Source: Cichorium intybus (Eukaryota; Streptophyta; Magnoliopsida; Asterales; Asteraceae). From it: a DNA stretch of 64,000 bases. Position numbers and translations under genes: made by a program. Where the stretch lies: assembly GCA_023525715.1 (NCBI GenBank), contig CM042016.1, positions 63,295,382 to 63,359,381 on the forward strand. Direction: 5' to 3'. How positions within the stretch are numbered: the first letter of the stretch is position 1; each line of letters starts with the position of its first letter. This document shows, piece after piece, positions 1 to 9,122 of this stretch. A model generated the notes under the pieces. It was given only the letters and a program-made list of their open reading frames with translations. It had not been told where the DNA came from and searched no databases.

Positions 1-213
1 TTGACTTTGAAGAGATGCAGAAGGAAGGACCGAGCTTGGAGGTTCAAAGCTACCTCCAAGCATTTACGGGAGTTAACTAGAAAGCAACAACCGGGCAGCA
101 GTAGGAGAACCGACAAGCCATTCGACCCACGGAAGTGGAAGGAGCATGTGGACAACGAAGGGACGGTGGTGACTGAAAATCAACGAAGGAAGAAGGCATA
201 CGATCCACCGTAG
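1..213 (+). pseudogene. C-terminal end of the E1 internal ORF (gag-like position, family unknown)
   Basis: The frame is open from the window edge to a TAG at 211-213 and matches residues near the end of the E2 ORF at 22281-22493. It is strongly basic (RCRRKDRAW, RKQQPGSSRR) and ends in YDPP, as in E2. The basic tail could bind nucleic acid; that is inference. I do not recognise a domain. It ends about 20 bp before the conserved GGGAGGCAACCC hairpin, the place where the integrase frame ends in G2, so it takes the position of the gag-pol C-terminus. Confidence 0.6.
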
Positions 214-234
214 CTGTAGAAGGACTGTACGTCT

Positions 235-281
235 GGCTGAAGACGTTAAACTTAGCGCTTGTTGGGAGGCAACCCATCGTG
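235..281 (+). other. Conserved hairpin motif downstream of the main ORF
   Basis: Contains GACGTTAAACTTAGCGC followed by TTGTTGGGAGGCAACCCA. GGGTTGCC/GGGAGGCAACCC can fold as a short stem. The block is almost unchanged at 22516-22562 (E2) and, on the minus strand, at 61600-61640 (G2), always just 3' of the first long ORF. A similar motif is common after gag-pol in plant Ty3/gypsy elements; its function is not settled. Confidence 0.75.
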
Positions 282-962
282 TCATAGAATAGGTTTTGTA
301 TTTCTTAGAAGTAATTAGGAAAAGTATCATCATTAATTGCAGGTACTAGTGGTCTAAGGCAAGTGTGGGGTCGTGTGAAGAAATTGAAAATTTTAATGAC
401 CGCGCCACGGTTTGTTCATATGCGCGACGCGGGATCATAAATCAACCCGATGCGCTGGGGTTGATTTGGACACACGCGCGCCGCGGGTTATGTATATGTG
501 CGACGCGGGAATCGATCGGTCGATTTCTTTCGATATTAAGGTAAGCTGCGACACTATTCACATACACCACGACTCGGAGCTCTGATCACCAAAACTTTCT
601 CGCGTTTTTTCTTGCTCTTTTCGTTCTCACTACTACGGTACGTCATTCTAACTAGCTTTTACTTGTTAAAACTAGTGATTAGGGGGTTAATTTGGTTGAT
701 TTCTCCAAAAACTTCAAAACTTAAAAATCGCCAATGCTGACTCATAGGGTGTTTGTTGTGCCAAATAGACACCCTAGCTGAGTTAGTCGGCACCTAGGCT
801 ACTATGTGGTGTATTTGAATTGAGTTTAAACAGGTTAAAACTCGAATTGGGTTCGGATTTTGAAAACAGACGCTCGGTGCGACGCGCCTGGTTCTTGGGC
901 CGCGTCGCGGTGCGGTGGGGAAGACAAAGGACTAAAATTGCAAAAAATTTTGTTTTGTGCAG
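282..962 (+). other. E1 leader between hairpin and env-like ORF; CG-rich motifs and splice-like sites
   Basis: Non-coding. It holds GCGCGACGCGGG (421), GCGCGCCGCGGG (about 475) and TGCGACGCGGG (499), two of them flanking an ATCAACCC...GGGTTGAT inverted repeat. It also holds donor-like AAGGTAAGC (539) and ACGGTACGT (636), and a T-rich tract ending TGCAG at 958-962, directly before the ATG at 963. This looks like an intron before the env-like ORF. E2 and G2 have comparable sites. Confidence 0.6.
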
Positions 963-1551
963 ATGGCATTCAGATTGGACCACCAGTTCCTCCAGTTCCC
1001 CGCCGAGCTCGATAGCTTAGCCGAGTATATATCACGGAGGGATGCCCTCGTCAGTCGCCGGGTTCTCGAGGCGACGGTCATTGATCGAGACACTCGACCC
1101 ATCCAGGTTCCTTCACCTCCCGTTCGCCATAGCCGTCGCCCTGTCCACCCGTGCGACGAGCGCATCCGCCAGCAGTCCCTTGGGCCGTGGGTATTTCATC
1201 ACCCGCTTGGCCCGGTCGTACCGGATTCTTACTGCTCCGGTTATAGCATCCCTAACCGCTATACCTCCAGTCCGCACTACAGCGCGGGCCCTAGAGAAGA
1301 TGGGCCTGATCGAGCAGCAGCGACCCGGTCAGTTTGTGAGGGTGGCGACAGAGGCTGTCCAGGACCCCCAGCCAGCATACGCTCAGCCTGGCAGGAGACG
1401 CAGGAGGCAGCCTGCACCAGCAGAGCCAGCACCACAGCCACAGCAGCAGGAGGGTCCATCGGCTATCCACCGACTAGAGACCAGGGTCGCCAGGATGGAG
1501 GATCAGCTAGAGTGGATTGGAGAGGTGCTATTACAGATCGCATTAGCATAG
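963..1551 (+). pseudogene. Env-like / Athila ORF-1-type protein, internally deleted
   Basis: Starts at the ATG just after an AG splice-acceptor-like site. The first 35 or so codons (MAFRLDHQFLQFP... RRDALVSRRVLEATVIDRD) match E2 and E3. The frame then jumps to one encoding LDPSRFLHLPF, ITRLARSYRIL, IEQQRPGQFVRVATEA and a C-terminal heptad-like segment (IHRLETRVARMEDQLEWIG). Compared with E3, the central part with RFRLGG, LYT and HRL.H motifs is missing, a deletion of a few hundred bases. The family resembles the plant Athila ORF-1 / putative transposon protein family. An envelope role is only suggested by position 3' of pol in G2. Confidence 0.7.
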
Positions 1552-2656
1552 GGCCAGCAGACCCGACCATTCCCAGCCAGAGCCCATGACCATGAGGCTG
1601 GACCTTCCAGGCCACCAGGTGGCACTTGATGTATTTTTTCTTTTTCATTTTTTGGGATATATGTACTGTATCTATGATACACTTTTATCTTTTTGCTTGT
1701 TTATATTTTATTTGTATGTTTGCATTTAATGTTTTGATTGAGTCATGCATGTTATACCAAATGGGAAGGAGTTGTCTCAGACAAGTGTGGGGTCACCGTG
1801 CCTCCTCCACTTGTCTTGACCACCGGCGTGTTTACTGTTGCGCTACAACTCCAGATTTTGAAATCGAGGAACCTTTTTGTTCGAATTTGTACCTGTGATA
1901 CCGAGTATCAACTAAGCAATCTACCGTCCAAAGGGGTAACTCATTCTCCCTTATTCTAAATAAATTTTGTACAACGGGGACGTTGTACGGGTTTAAGTGT
2001 GGGGTGTGGACGGTCGAAAGAGTATCTTTTTGAAATTTTTGCAGAAATGACCAATTTTCAAATTTTTAGCAAGTTTTTCAATTTTTTTTAATAAATTGTA
2101 AGTTTTGAAACGAATGGTTTGTGATTGTTTATAGCACTAGTATTTTTCAAGAGATACTATGTAGTTGTTACCATGCTATTGGTTTAGTCAAACAAGTTGA
2201 GTTTTAGGAGTTAGACGATTAGAGTGTTTTAGGATTGGAATTTAGGAAGGAAATGTCAATCTATGGCCTTTGTTGTTCGAGCCGGTAGGTCCGAAAAGGG
2301 TGGCCTCGAAGAGGCATTTATGCACCTTACCACCTAAGATCGTCTGGTCCGGGATGGTATTTTTGAAAGCTCGTTACACGGACAACATCGAAAGTCATGG
2401 ACAATTCCTTAATGGCCTTTAGAATCTGAATGAGTAAGTACACTTCATTCTGGACAGAAAATTTGTAATCAAGGGTTCTCTAGAAAGCCATGAATTCCAA
2501 AGAACACTCTGATTATGTTTTCACGAACTATTTCACTCTAACTCATAAAGCAATAAACTTTGAAACTGAACACAGTCAAAAATTATTTGAGTCTTAGTTA
2601 GAATTTATTAAAAACTCTCTTGCTTGGGGACAAGCAAGGCACAAGTGTGGGGTGTT
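1552..2656 (+). other. E1 3' non-coding region and polypurine tract
   Basis: No gene. It is repeated with moderate divergence at 24220-25233 (E2) and, inverted, at 31962-33005 (E3) and 58347-59647 (G2). Shared blocks include GTGTGGGGTCACCGTGCC, ACGTTGTACGG, GGTAAGGTGCATAA (on the complement) and CTTGCTTGGGGACAAGCAAG, the last able to fold back. It ends in AGTGTGGGGTGTT, the likely PPT, directly before the LTR. Confidence 0.7.
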
Positions 2657-3774
2657 TGACAACGCCTAGTGATATTACATATTTTAGTCGTTGTTGAGCC
2701 CTATTCTTAGTGAAATTATATCATATATATCGTGGTATTATCACTTTTCGTGCGAGTACTTGTTTGGAAGAAAATAATGAAAACAGGGACCAAAAGCATA
2801 CAAATTGGAGGAAGTTTGGAGAAGAAGGAAAAATCAGGAAAATACGTACGCGCGCCGCGGGAATCAAGAAGGCGCGACGCGGATCTAAGGCGGTGGAACA
2901 AATTCAAAGTCTGAAGAAATGGGGATAAAACCCCACGCGCGCCGCAGAAACCATAAATGCGCGGCGCGGCTGCGTAAAATTTGCAACTATAAATAGAGGT
3001 GTTTTCAGCCGAAAACCCGAGCAAAACCCTGGTGAAAAATCGACCGTAGAGGCTCTTTGACTCCGAGAACTCGTTTTCAGCAACTACCTTTTGGTATTTC
3101 AGGTTTTTATGTTTAATTTCTTTTAACTTAGTAGTTAGCATTAGTGGCTAGGGTCTTTGGGAGTGACAACCACTGACCTTGAGCATTTTAGTTACTGTTT
3201 TTCAGTGTTGGTTACTGTATTGGATGATTGGAATTCGTTTTGAGTTTATAATAATCATTTGGTTACAAGTAATATTGGTTTTTCGGTGTTTTGATGCTTG
3301 TTATTGGTTTTGAATGCTTGGATTGTGTTTGGATGTGTTTATGACCTTGTATGGACTGTTTTCCTTTGCTGATTTCAGTAGCCAACTAGGTTAGCTTTTA
3401 GGTTTGAACTCTAACCAGTGACTGTCATTTGGACTTTTAGTTATCGGTTTAGTTTATACCTTGGTTTATGTTTGGTTGTTTGCCTTTGTTGCTTCTGAAT
3501 TAGATATGTACTTCTAATTTCAGAAAGTAACTAGATTTGATTTGAAGCTTAGCTTAGTCTATGCTTGTTTTGAGATTGTTTGGTTTATGTTTTCTGGGAT
3601 TAGTAATCAAAAGCGTAGGAACTGAGTCCTCTGACTATAGCATGACACTATAGTTGGTAATCTATCACCTGACTTGACCACGTAACTCCTGCGGATCGAC
3701 CCTGACTTCCACTGTGCTAAGTGAGTGTGTTAGGTTTTCTTATTTTTGACCGCATGACGACCGCTGCGATGTCA
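2657..3774 (+). repeat. E1 3' LTR (Athila-like family, about 1.1 kb)
   Basis: Starts TGACAACGCCTAGTGATAT and ends CGACCGCTGCGATGTCA, with imperfect terminal inverted repeats. Related LTRs occur at 25234-26309, at 8112-9122 plus 21044-21128, and on the minus strand at 30894-31961 and 57219-58346. The end CGCTGCGATGTCA is shared with G2, while E2 ends CCTAGGCGTGTCA, so two subfamilies are present. Confidence 0.9.
2849..2996 (+). promoter_or_regulatory. U3 promoter of the E1 LTR: four CG-rich motifs and TATA box
   Basis: CGCGCGCCGCGGG (about 2850), GCGCGACGCGG (2871), ACGCGCGCCGC (about 2935) and GCGCGGCGCGGC (2960) lie upstream of CTATAAATAG at 2987-2996. The same order occurs in both E2 LTRs (TATA 8441-8450 and 25543-25552), in E3 (31622-31631, minus) and in G2 (58009-58018, minus). 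TATA assignment is from sequence and position. Confidence 0.7.
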
Positions 3775-5086
3775 GAGACACAGGTCTGTTTTATGGATTG
3801 CCACCTCACAAGCTTGCCATCCAGAAGTTGACATCCTCCTGAAGTGCTCTTTCGATCAACTCCACATGCACCAAGATCTACGTCTGAAAACGCTTGTATG
3901 AAGATACCTGATCCCGATGGATACCATCACCTAAGTGATGCTGTTCTTTTCAGGTATCGGAAAATGTTCATAGTAATGTGAGGTTCTCTTGGATTAGCTT
4001 GATACCTAGCACAATAACAAACAACAAACATGATATCGGGTCGACTAGAGGTATGGTAAAGAAGCGAACCGATCATTTGTCGATAAAGTGTGATGTATGC
4101 TGCTGGTTTGTCCAGAGAAGGGGTGAGCTTGGTTCCGAATGCCATCGGAACTTTGACTTTCGAGTCGCCCAACATTCCAAATTTCTCTAGAAGAGATTTT
4201 GTATAGGCTTCTTGATTGATGAATATCCCTTTGGAGGTTTGTTTGATGTTCAGGCCAAGGAAGAAGTTGATTTTCCCCATCAAACTCATTTCAAATTTAG
4301 TTTCCATTAATTTTCGGAACTCAGCGGTTAGGCTTGGATGGTTGCCTTCCTTTTTGCAAAAGAAGGTTGGATCAACTGAGCCTTGCTTGAATTTCGACTG
4401 CTTGAGAAAGCGAGTCAACGTCTCATACCATGCTCTTGGGGCTTGCTTCAAGCCATATACAGCGTTATTCAGAAGATAACAGTGATTCATATGCTTGTTG
4501 TTAACGAAACCTGGAGGCTGTTCAACATACACCGTTTCTTCCAATTCACCGTTCAGAAAAGCACACTTCACATCCATTTGATAAACGTCAAAACCTTTGT
4601 GTGCTGCATAGGCAAAAAAGATCCGAACGGATTCCAATCCTGCAAGGGGTGCGAAAGTCTCTTCGTAGTCGATTCCTTCTTCTTGACAGTACCCTTTCAC
4701 AACTAATCGAGCTTTGTTCCGAATGACATTTCCTTCTTTGTCCAATTAGTTTCGAAATACCCACTTCATTCTGAGAACAGATGCATTTTCTAGAGTCGGA
4801 ACTAATCTCCAGACTTGTTGCATTCAAACTCATTGAGTTCATCTTGCATCGCTTGGACCCAATCAGCATGATCAAGGGCAATATCAACTGTTTTGGGTTC
4901 GATCGTTTAGATAAACGAATTAAAGTTGCAGAATTCCACTTTCGAAATATAAAATAGTTTGTTTCGCTTTTTGTTGTTCCCTTGTCAGAACTCCTACTGG
5001 CGTTTCTCCGATTACCTGAGATCGAGGATGATCTCTTGTCCATTTCACCATCAGAGGATAGTTTAGGTCATACTCTGGATTAATTT
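3775..5086 (-). pseudogene. C1 reverse transcriptase and partial RNase H (copia), YVDD segment missing
   Basis: Frame 4745 to 3927 carries copia RT motifs in order: RNKARLVVKGYCQEEGIDYEE, FAPLAGLESVR, YQMDVKCAFLNGELEETVYV, QPPGFV, YGLKQAPRAWY, DPTFF, FFLGLNIKQ, GSLLYHTSSRPDIMF and YLKRT. Between DPTFFCKKEGNH and PSLTAEFRKL the stretch that carries YVDD in this family is absent, although the frame stays open, so polymerase activity is excluded. Residues 3' of 3927 (TSGGCQLLDGKLV, KQTCVS) are RNase H, cut by E1. Upstream to 5086 the frame has several stops. Confidence 0.88.
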
Positions 5087-5750
5087 CTACAAAAACTTCC
5101 TCGATTTCTGACTGAACTTCTGATTGTGTGTCAGAATCATTATTTTCATTCTCATTCTCCCCCTGGAAGTTTGCAAGGGAATGTTCTCCCCTTGAGTTGG
5201 AGCAGAACCCTCCCCCTGAACAGGTGTTGGACTCTCCCCCTGTACCTGAGAGCCAGAAGAGTCTTCTTGAGTATGGGCGATTTCGGGTTCTTGTTCATTC
5301 GGAGTTGAAGTGGGAGTCAATTCTGGTGTAGTCGGAGTTGTTTCTGCTGGTTTCGGGGTTCTCTCAGCCTCTGTTGCAGCATCTTCTACTATCTTTAGCA
5401 TTTCGTCCTCCTGATTGTCTTTGGCATTTGATTTGGAGGACTTAGCAGTTTCTGGTTCATCAAACAGGTTCATGAATTCCTCATATAGGTTCATGAGAGG
5501 AATAGTTGCTTGGTTTGTTGTTGGAAAGATCTCGACTGATGGATTTACTTTGTTCTGAGCCCGTGTCATGTATATGTCATCGAAAGTGACATAATACATT
5601 TCTTCTATTTTCCGAGATCGCTTGTTTAGAACAAGAAAACCTTTTGATGTCAAGGAATAACCCAGAAAAATTCCTTCATCGGCTTTTTCATCCCACTTGA
5701 GTCTTTCCTCCTTTTAGTTAAAGATAAAACACTTCGAACCGAAAACGTGA
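5087..5750 (-). pseudogene. C1 integrase C-terminal / RT linker region
   Basis: Open from 5653 to 5087: KGFLVLNKRSRKIEEMYYVTFDD is followed by an acidic, Pro/Thr/Glu-rich stretch (PKPAETTPTTPEL, PTPVQGEGSAPTQGE) of low complexity. The first part is the usual segment after the copia integrase core; the acidic linker normally precedes RT. It lies in order between integrase and RT of C1. It has no catalytic role. Confidence 0.75.
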
Positions 5751-6345
5751 AAGAATTTCACATTTGGTTTTCTTTTGTTGAGAATCTCATAAGGAGTGAG
5801 TAAGAATCGCTTGTTGATTGTAGAACGATTTTGATTGAAGCAATCAGTGGCGATAGCATCAGCCTAAAAATACAACAGCAGTCTTGCAAATGAGAGCATT
5901 GTTTGAGCTGCTTTGCAAAGGGAGAGATTTCGTCGTTCCACCACTCCATTTTGTTGTGGAGTGTAAGGAGCAGAAAAATTATGTGAAATCCCTTTGTTCA
6001 CGAGAAAATATTCAAGTACTTGATTCTTGAATTCTGTGCCATTGTCACTTCGAATCTTCCGAACGAGCTTTTGGAGCAGCAGTTCAGCTCGCTTAATGAA
6101 GTTGATTATGTTTGGAGTTGCCTCGGATTTCTGTATAAGAAGGTAAACCCACGTAAAACGAGAAAAATCATCAACTACAACCAAAATGTACTTGTTGTGA
6201 GCTACACTTTCGATTGCAGATGGACCAGAAAGATCGATATTCAATAATTCAAGGGGTTCAAGTATCTTTGTCTTGATTATTGTAGAGTGGCGTGGCTCTT
6301 TCTGCTTTGTTTTCCGAGTTCGCATGCATCACACAAATGATCTTT
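5751..6345 (-). pseudogene. C1 integrase core (copia)
   Basis: Frame 6325 to 5864 shows LLNIDLSGP (first Asp), YILVVVDDFSRFTWVYLL, IRSDNGTEF (second Asp) and APYTPQQNGVVERRN (Glu), so the DDE triad is readable. The end of the HHCC zinc-binding part is seen near 6330. Downstream the frame breaks at about 5864, while the complement continues with degraded sequence to 5751. It would insert C1 cDNA into host DNA. Neighbours are pre-integrase (higher coordinates) and linker (lower). Confidence 0.88.
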
Positions 6346-6886
6346 ATCGAACTTTAGTATTGGCAATCCTCACACCAGATCACCAAGCACCAGTTTGTTT
6401 ATGTCTCTGAAGTTCATATGGGATAGACATTTGTGCCATAACCAACTATCATCATTAGCTGCTTTTGTGAGTAAGCAGATGCTTTTGTGAGTAAGCAGAT
6501 GGCAGGCTTTCCTTTGATCAGATTCATATACTGGGGAAACATTTCACCTTTTCTTTTAGACTTTAAAATGATCGTCTTAGTTTTCTTTTCTATGATTTCC
6601 GAACCATCTTCATCAAAGGACACTTTGAGACCAGATCCCACCACCAATTGCGAAACACTGATGAGGTTGTGTTGTCAGCCTTACACGTAAGCTACTTTGC
6701 AAATCGAAAATTCACCATTCGTGAACATGTCGTAGCCTTTGATTTCACCCGTCGCATTGTTGCAGTACCAAATTCTTCCTCCATTTCGTAGCGAACAATA
6801 TTCTCTTAATTCTTCCCTTCTCCCTGTCATGTGAGAATTTCTTGGAAATCGGAGTCATACTATTCATCACACATCACCTGCACAAT
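6346..6886 (-). pseudogene. C1 pre-integrase region, degraded
   Basis: Minus-strand peptides such as GLKVSFDEDGSEIIEK, KTIILKSKRKGEMFPQ and AICLLTKAS are typical of the segment between copia protease and integrase (gag pre-integrase family). Frames are broken. A 20-bp direct duplication (6461-6500) and a repeated GTGAGAATTTCTTGGAAATC (near 6832 and 6924) disrupt it. Confidence 0.7.
6461..6500. repeat. 20-bp perfect tandem duplication in C1
   Basis: GCTTTTGTGAGTAAGCAGAT occurs twice back to back. A single copy would be expected from the flanking coding sequence, so this is a small slippage duplication. Confidence 0.9.
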
Positions 6887-7887
6887 TTAGAGAGATTTAG
6901 GAACCCAAACCAATGTGGGTTCATGTGAGAATTTCTTGGAAATCGGAATGATGTTTGATTTGTCAACCCAAAATGATGTCCTTTTTGGAAGTTGATTCTT
7001 TCCGTTTTCGAATAGAAAGACCTTGGTTTTGTTTGAATACAATTTTTTCTCAACAAAGGGTGTTTTTCTTAGAACAACTTGATTCGATTTGGTTTGGACA
7101 AATAAATTTGATTTCGAGTTCGGTTTTGAGTGAAAATCCTTTTGAACTTTTGTGAGTTTGGCCTCTTTGAGGATTGGTTTTGGTTCGGGATAGAGTTTGG
7201 CTTTGCCCTTCGAATCATTAGATCTGAAGACAGGTTTGAAAATATTTTCCTTTGTTGGTTCAGGTGATTTTGATTTTTCAACTATTTTCGAAAATGTGTG
7301 TGGTTTTTGAAAGATCTGTTTTGTGTTTGATGTTTTTTTCAATTTCAGAATTGGAGTTGTACCAACTTTTTGAGCAGAATTCAAGTCAGAATTAACAAAA
7401 CATTTGGCATTTTTGGTTCTCCAGAATTGTTTTCTTTCCTTTAAATTCTTTTTATACCGAGCATTCGTCTGTCTCCTTCTAGCAATATGCTCTTTAGGAG
7501 TCTTATGAATAAGAGGTACTGAGTTTGAAAGCTTGTTTGACATTTTATTATGAAACATAGAAGGATCATTCAGAATTGATTTTGTGCCACTTGTTCCTGG
7601 CTAAGAGAATGAATCTTTACCATTCAATGTTCATGATATATATTTTCCTCAGGACTTCCATGAGGTCATTCCGGAAAGATCTTTCGTTTTATCTGCATTG
7701 TTGATAGGTTCGGACCAAAAGAAAGCATCACAACCATCAACATTATCGTTATCAACAAGGACTTTGAGTTCTGATGTGTCTTTAGTGTTCAGTCCAGTTT
7801 TTACGAAAACTTAGTTTGGAACAGTTTTAACTTTGGAAAAACTGTTGCTTGTTCATTTAAAACTTGTGATCCTTTATTTTCAACAAT
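6887..7887 (-). pseudogene. C1 gag-pol spacer, Lys/Ser/Asn-rich
   Basis: Open from 7558 to 6887, then degraded up to the G1 insertion. The product is basic and low-complexity (KTPKEHIARRRQTNARYKKN, NFKP- and KPNSKSNLF-like runs) with no catalytic motif. By position it joins the coiled-coil spacer at 39231-39807 across G1, giving C1 the long gag-pol spacer seen in some large plant copia elements. No function is assigned. Confidence 0.6.
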
Positions 7888-7892
7888 TCGAG

Positions 7893-8111
7893 TGGTGATT
7901 GTCGAGGCCAACAAAAATAAACCCTGCTTCTAGTACACAAATTTGCGTATAGCGGTAAAGGGATCGAATCCACAGAGATTGGTTCAATTTGTAAAACAAT
8001 ACGATCAATTCAAACAAGAAATATTTTTAAACAAAATAAAATAAAAATGGGGTTTGATTGTTTGAGTTGAAAAATGAAAACAGGAGTAAGTAATCAAATT
8101 TTCGTGAAGTG
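7893..8111 (-). repeat. G1 3' LTR, outer part
   Basis: Begins (plus strand) TGGTGATTGTCGAGGCC and matches 37719 onward in the 5' LTR. It is cut at 8111 by E2 and resumes at 26315 after the AAGTG duplication. Confidence 0.85.
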
Positions 8112-9122
8112 TAACAACGCCTAGTGATATCAAGTATTTTAATCGTTGTTGAGCCCTGTTCTTGATAAAATTATATCAGATATATCGTGGTATTCTCACT
8201 CTTCGTGCCAGGACTTGTTTGGAAGAAAAGAATGGAAACAGTGACTAAAAGCGTGCAAAAGGAAGAAGTTTGGAAAAGAATGAAAAATCAAGGAAATACG
8301 TACGCGCGCCGCGGGACTCTAAAATACGCGACGCGGGCTTAAGGCGGTGTAACACATTCAAATGCCGAAGAAACGGGAAAAGATTAGTACGCGTGCCGCG
8401 GGTCTCTGAAATGCGCGGCGCGGCCTCGGGAAAATTGCAACTATAAATAGAGGCATTTCTAGCCGAAAACCCTAGCAAAGACCGGGTGTAAAATCGACCT
8501 TGAAGCTCTTTGACTCCAAGATTTCGTTCCAGCAACTTCTCAATTGGTATTTTTATGTTTTGGATTTTATTTTCAATTAGTTAGATCGTATTAAGCATTA
8601 GCTAGTGTCTTTGGGAGTGACACCCACTGATATTGAGCTTTAGTTTCCGTTTTAGCAACATTTGGTTACTGTTTGGATGTTTGGAATTTGGATTTGATTA
8701 ATGAGAAGCATTTGGTTACAAGTAATCTTAGTTTTTCGGTGTTTTTATGCTTGTGTTTGGTTTTGATTGTTTGGATTGTGACCTTGTTTGGAACTGCTTC
8801 CCCTTGCTGAAATCAGTACCCAACTAGGTTAGCTTAGGTATTGAATTTTGGCCCGTAACTGTTCAGTTGAACTATAGTTATTGGTTAGTTTATGCCTTAT
8901 TTGGTTTGGACGCTTTGGATGCCTTTGTTTGCTTCTGATTCAGAGACGCACTTCTGATTTCAGAAAGTAACTAGGTTTGTTTGAGTTGAGTTTAGCTTAT
9001 GCTTGGCTTGACTTTGTTGGGTGATTGCTTTTGGGTAGTTAAGAACTTAGAAACTATAAGTCCTCCGACTGTAGCGTGCCACTACTAGTTGGTAATCTGT
9101 CATCTGGTCTAACCACGAAGCT
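8112..9122 (+). repeat. E2 5' LTR, first part
   Basis: Starts TAACAACGCCTAGTG (the usual TG mutated to TA) and parallels 25234 onward. CG-rich motifs lie at 8303-8433, TATA at 8441-8450. It is cut by L1 after AAGCT (9118-9122). Confidence 0.9.

Larger units (their letters stand above)
1..3774 (+). mobile_element. E1: Athila-like Ty3/gypsy derivative, 3' part with 3' LTR
   Basis: Truncated by the window start. Order: end of an internal ORF, conserved hairpin, leader, broken env-like ORF, 3' non-coding region, PPT and one LTR. It is collinear with the 3' half of E2 (from about 22281 to 26309) and with the 3' part of G2 on the other strand. No pol is seen. It interrupts the RNase H region of copia element C1, whose minus-strand frame resumes right after 3774. 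The right flank starts GAGAC; the matching TSD would lie left of the window. Non-autonomous status is inferred from E2. Confidence 0.85.

Noticed and set aside
3978..4706. Plus-strand ORFs over the C1 RT region
   Set aside because: They are antisense shadows; the minus strand carries clear copia RT motifs.
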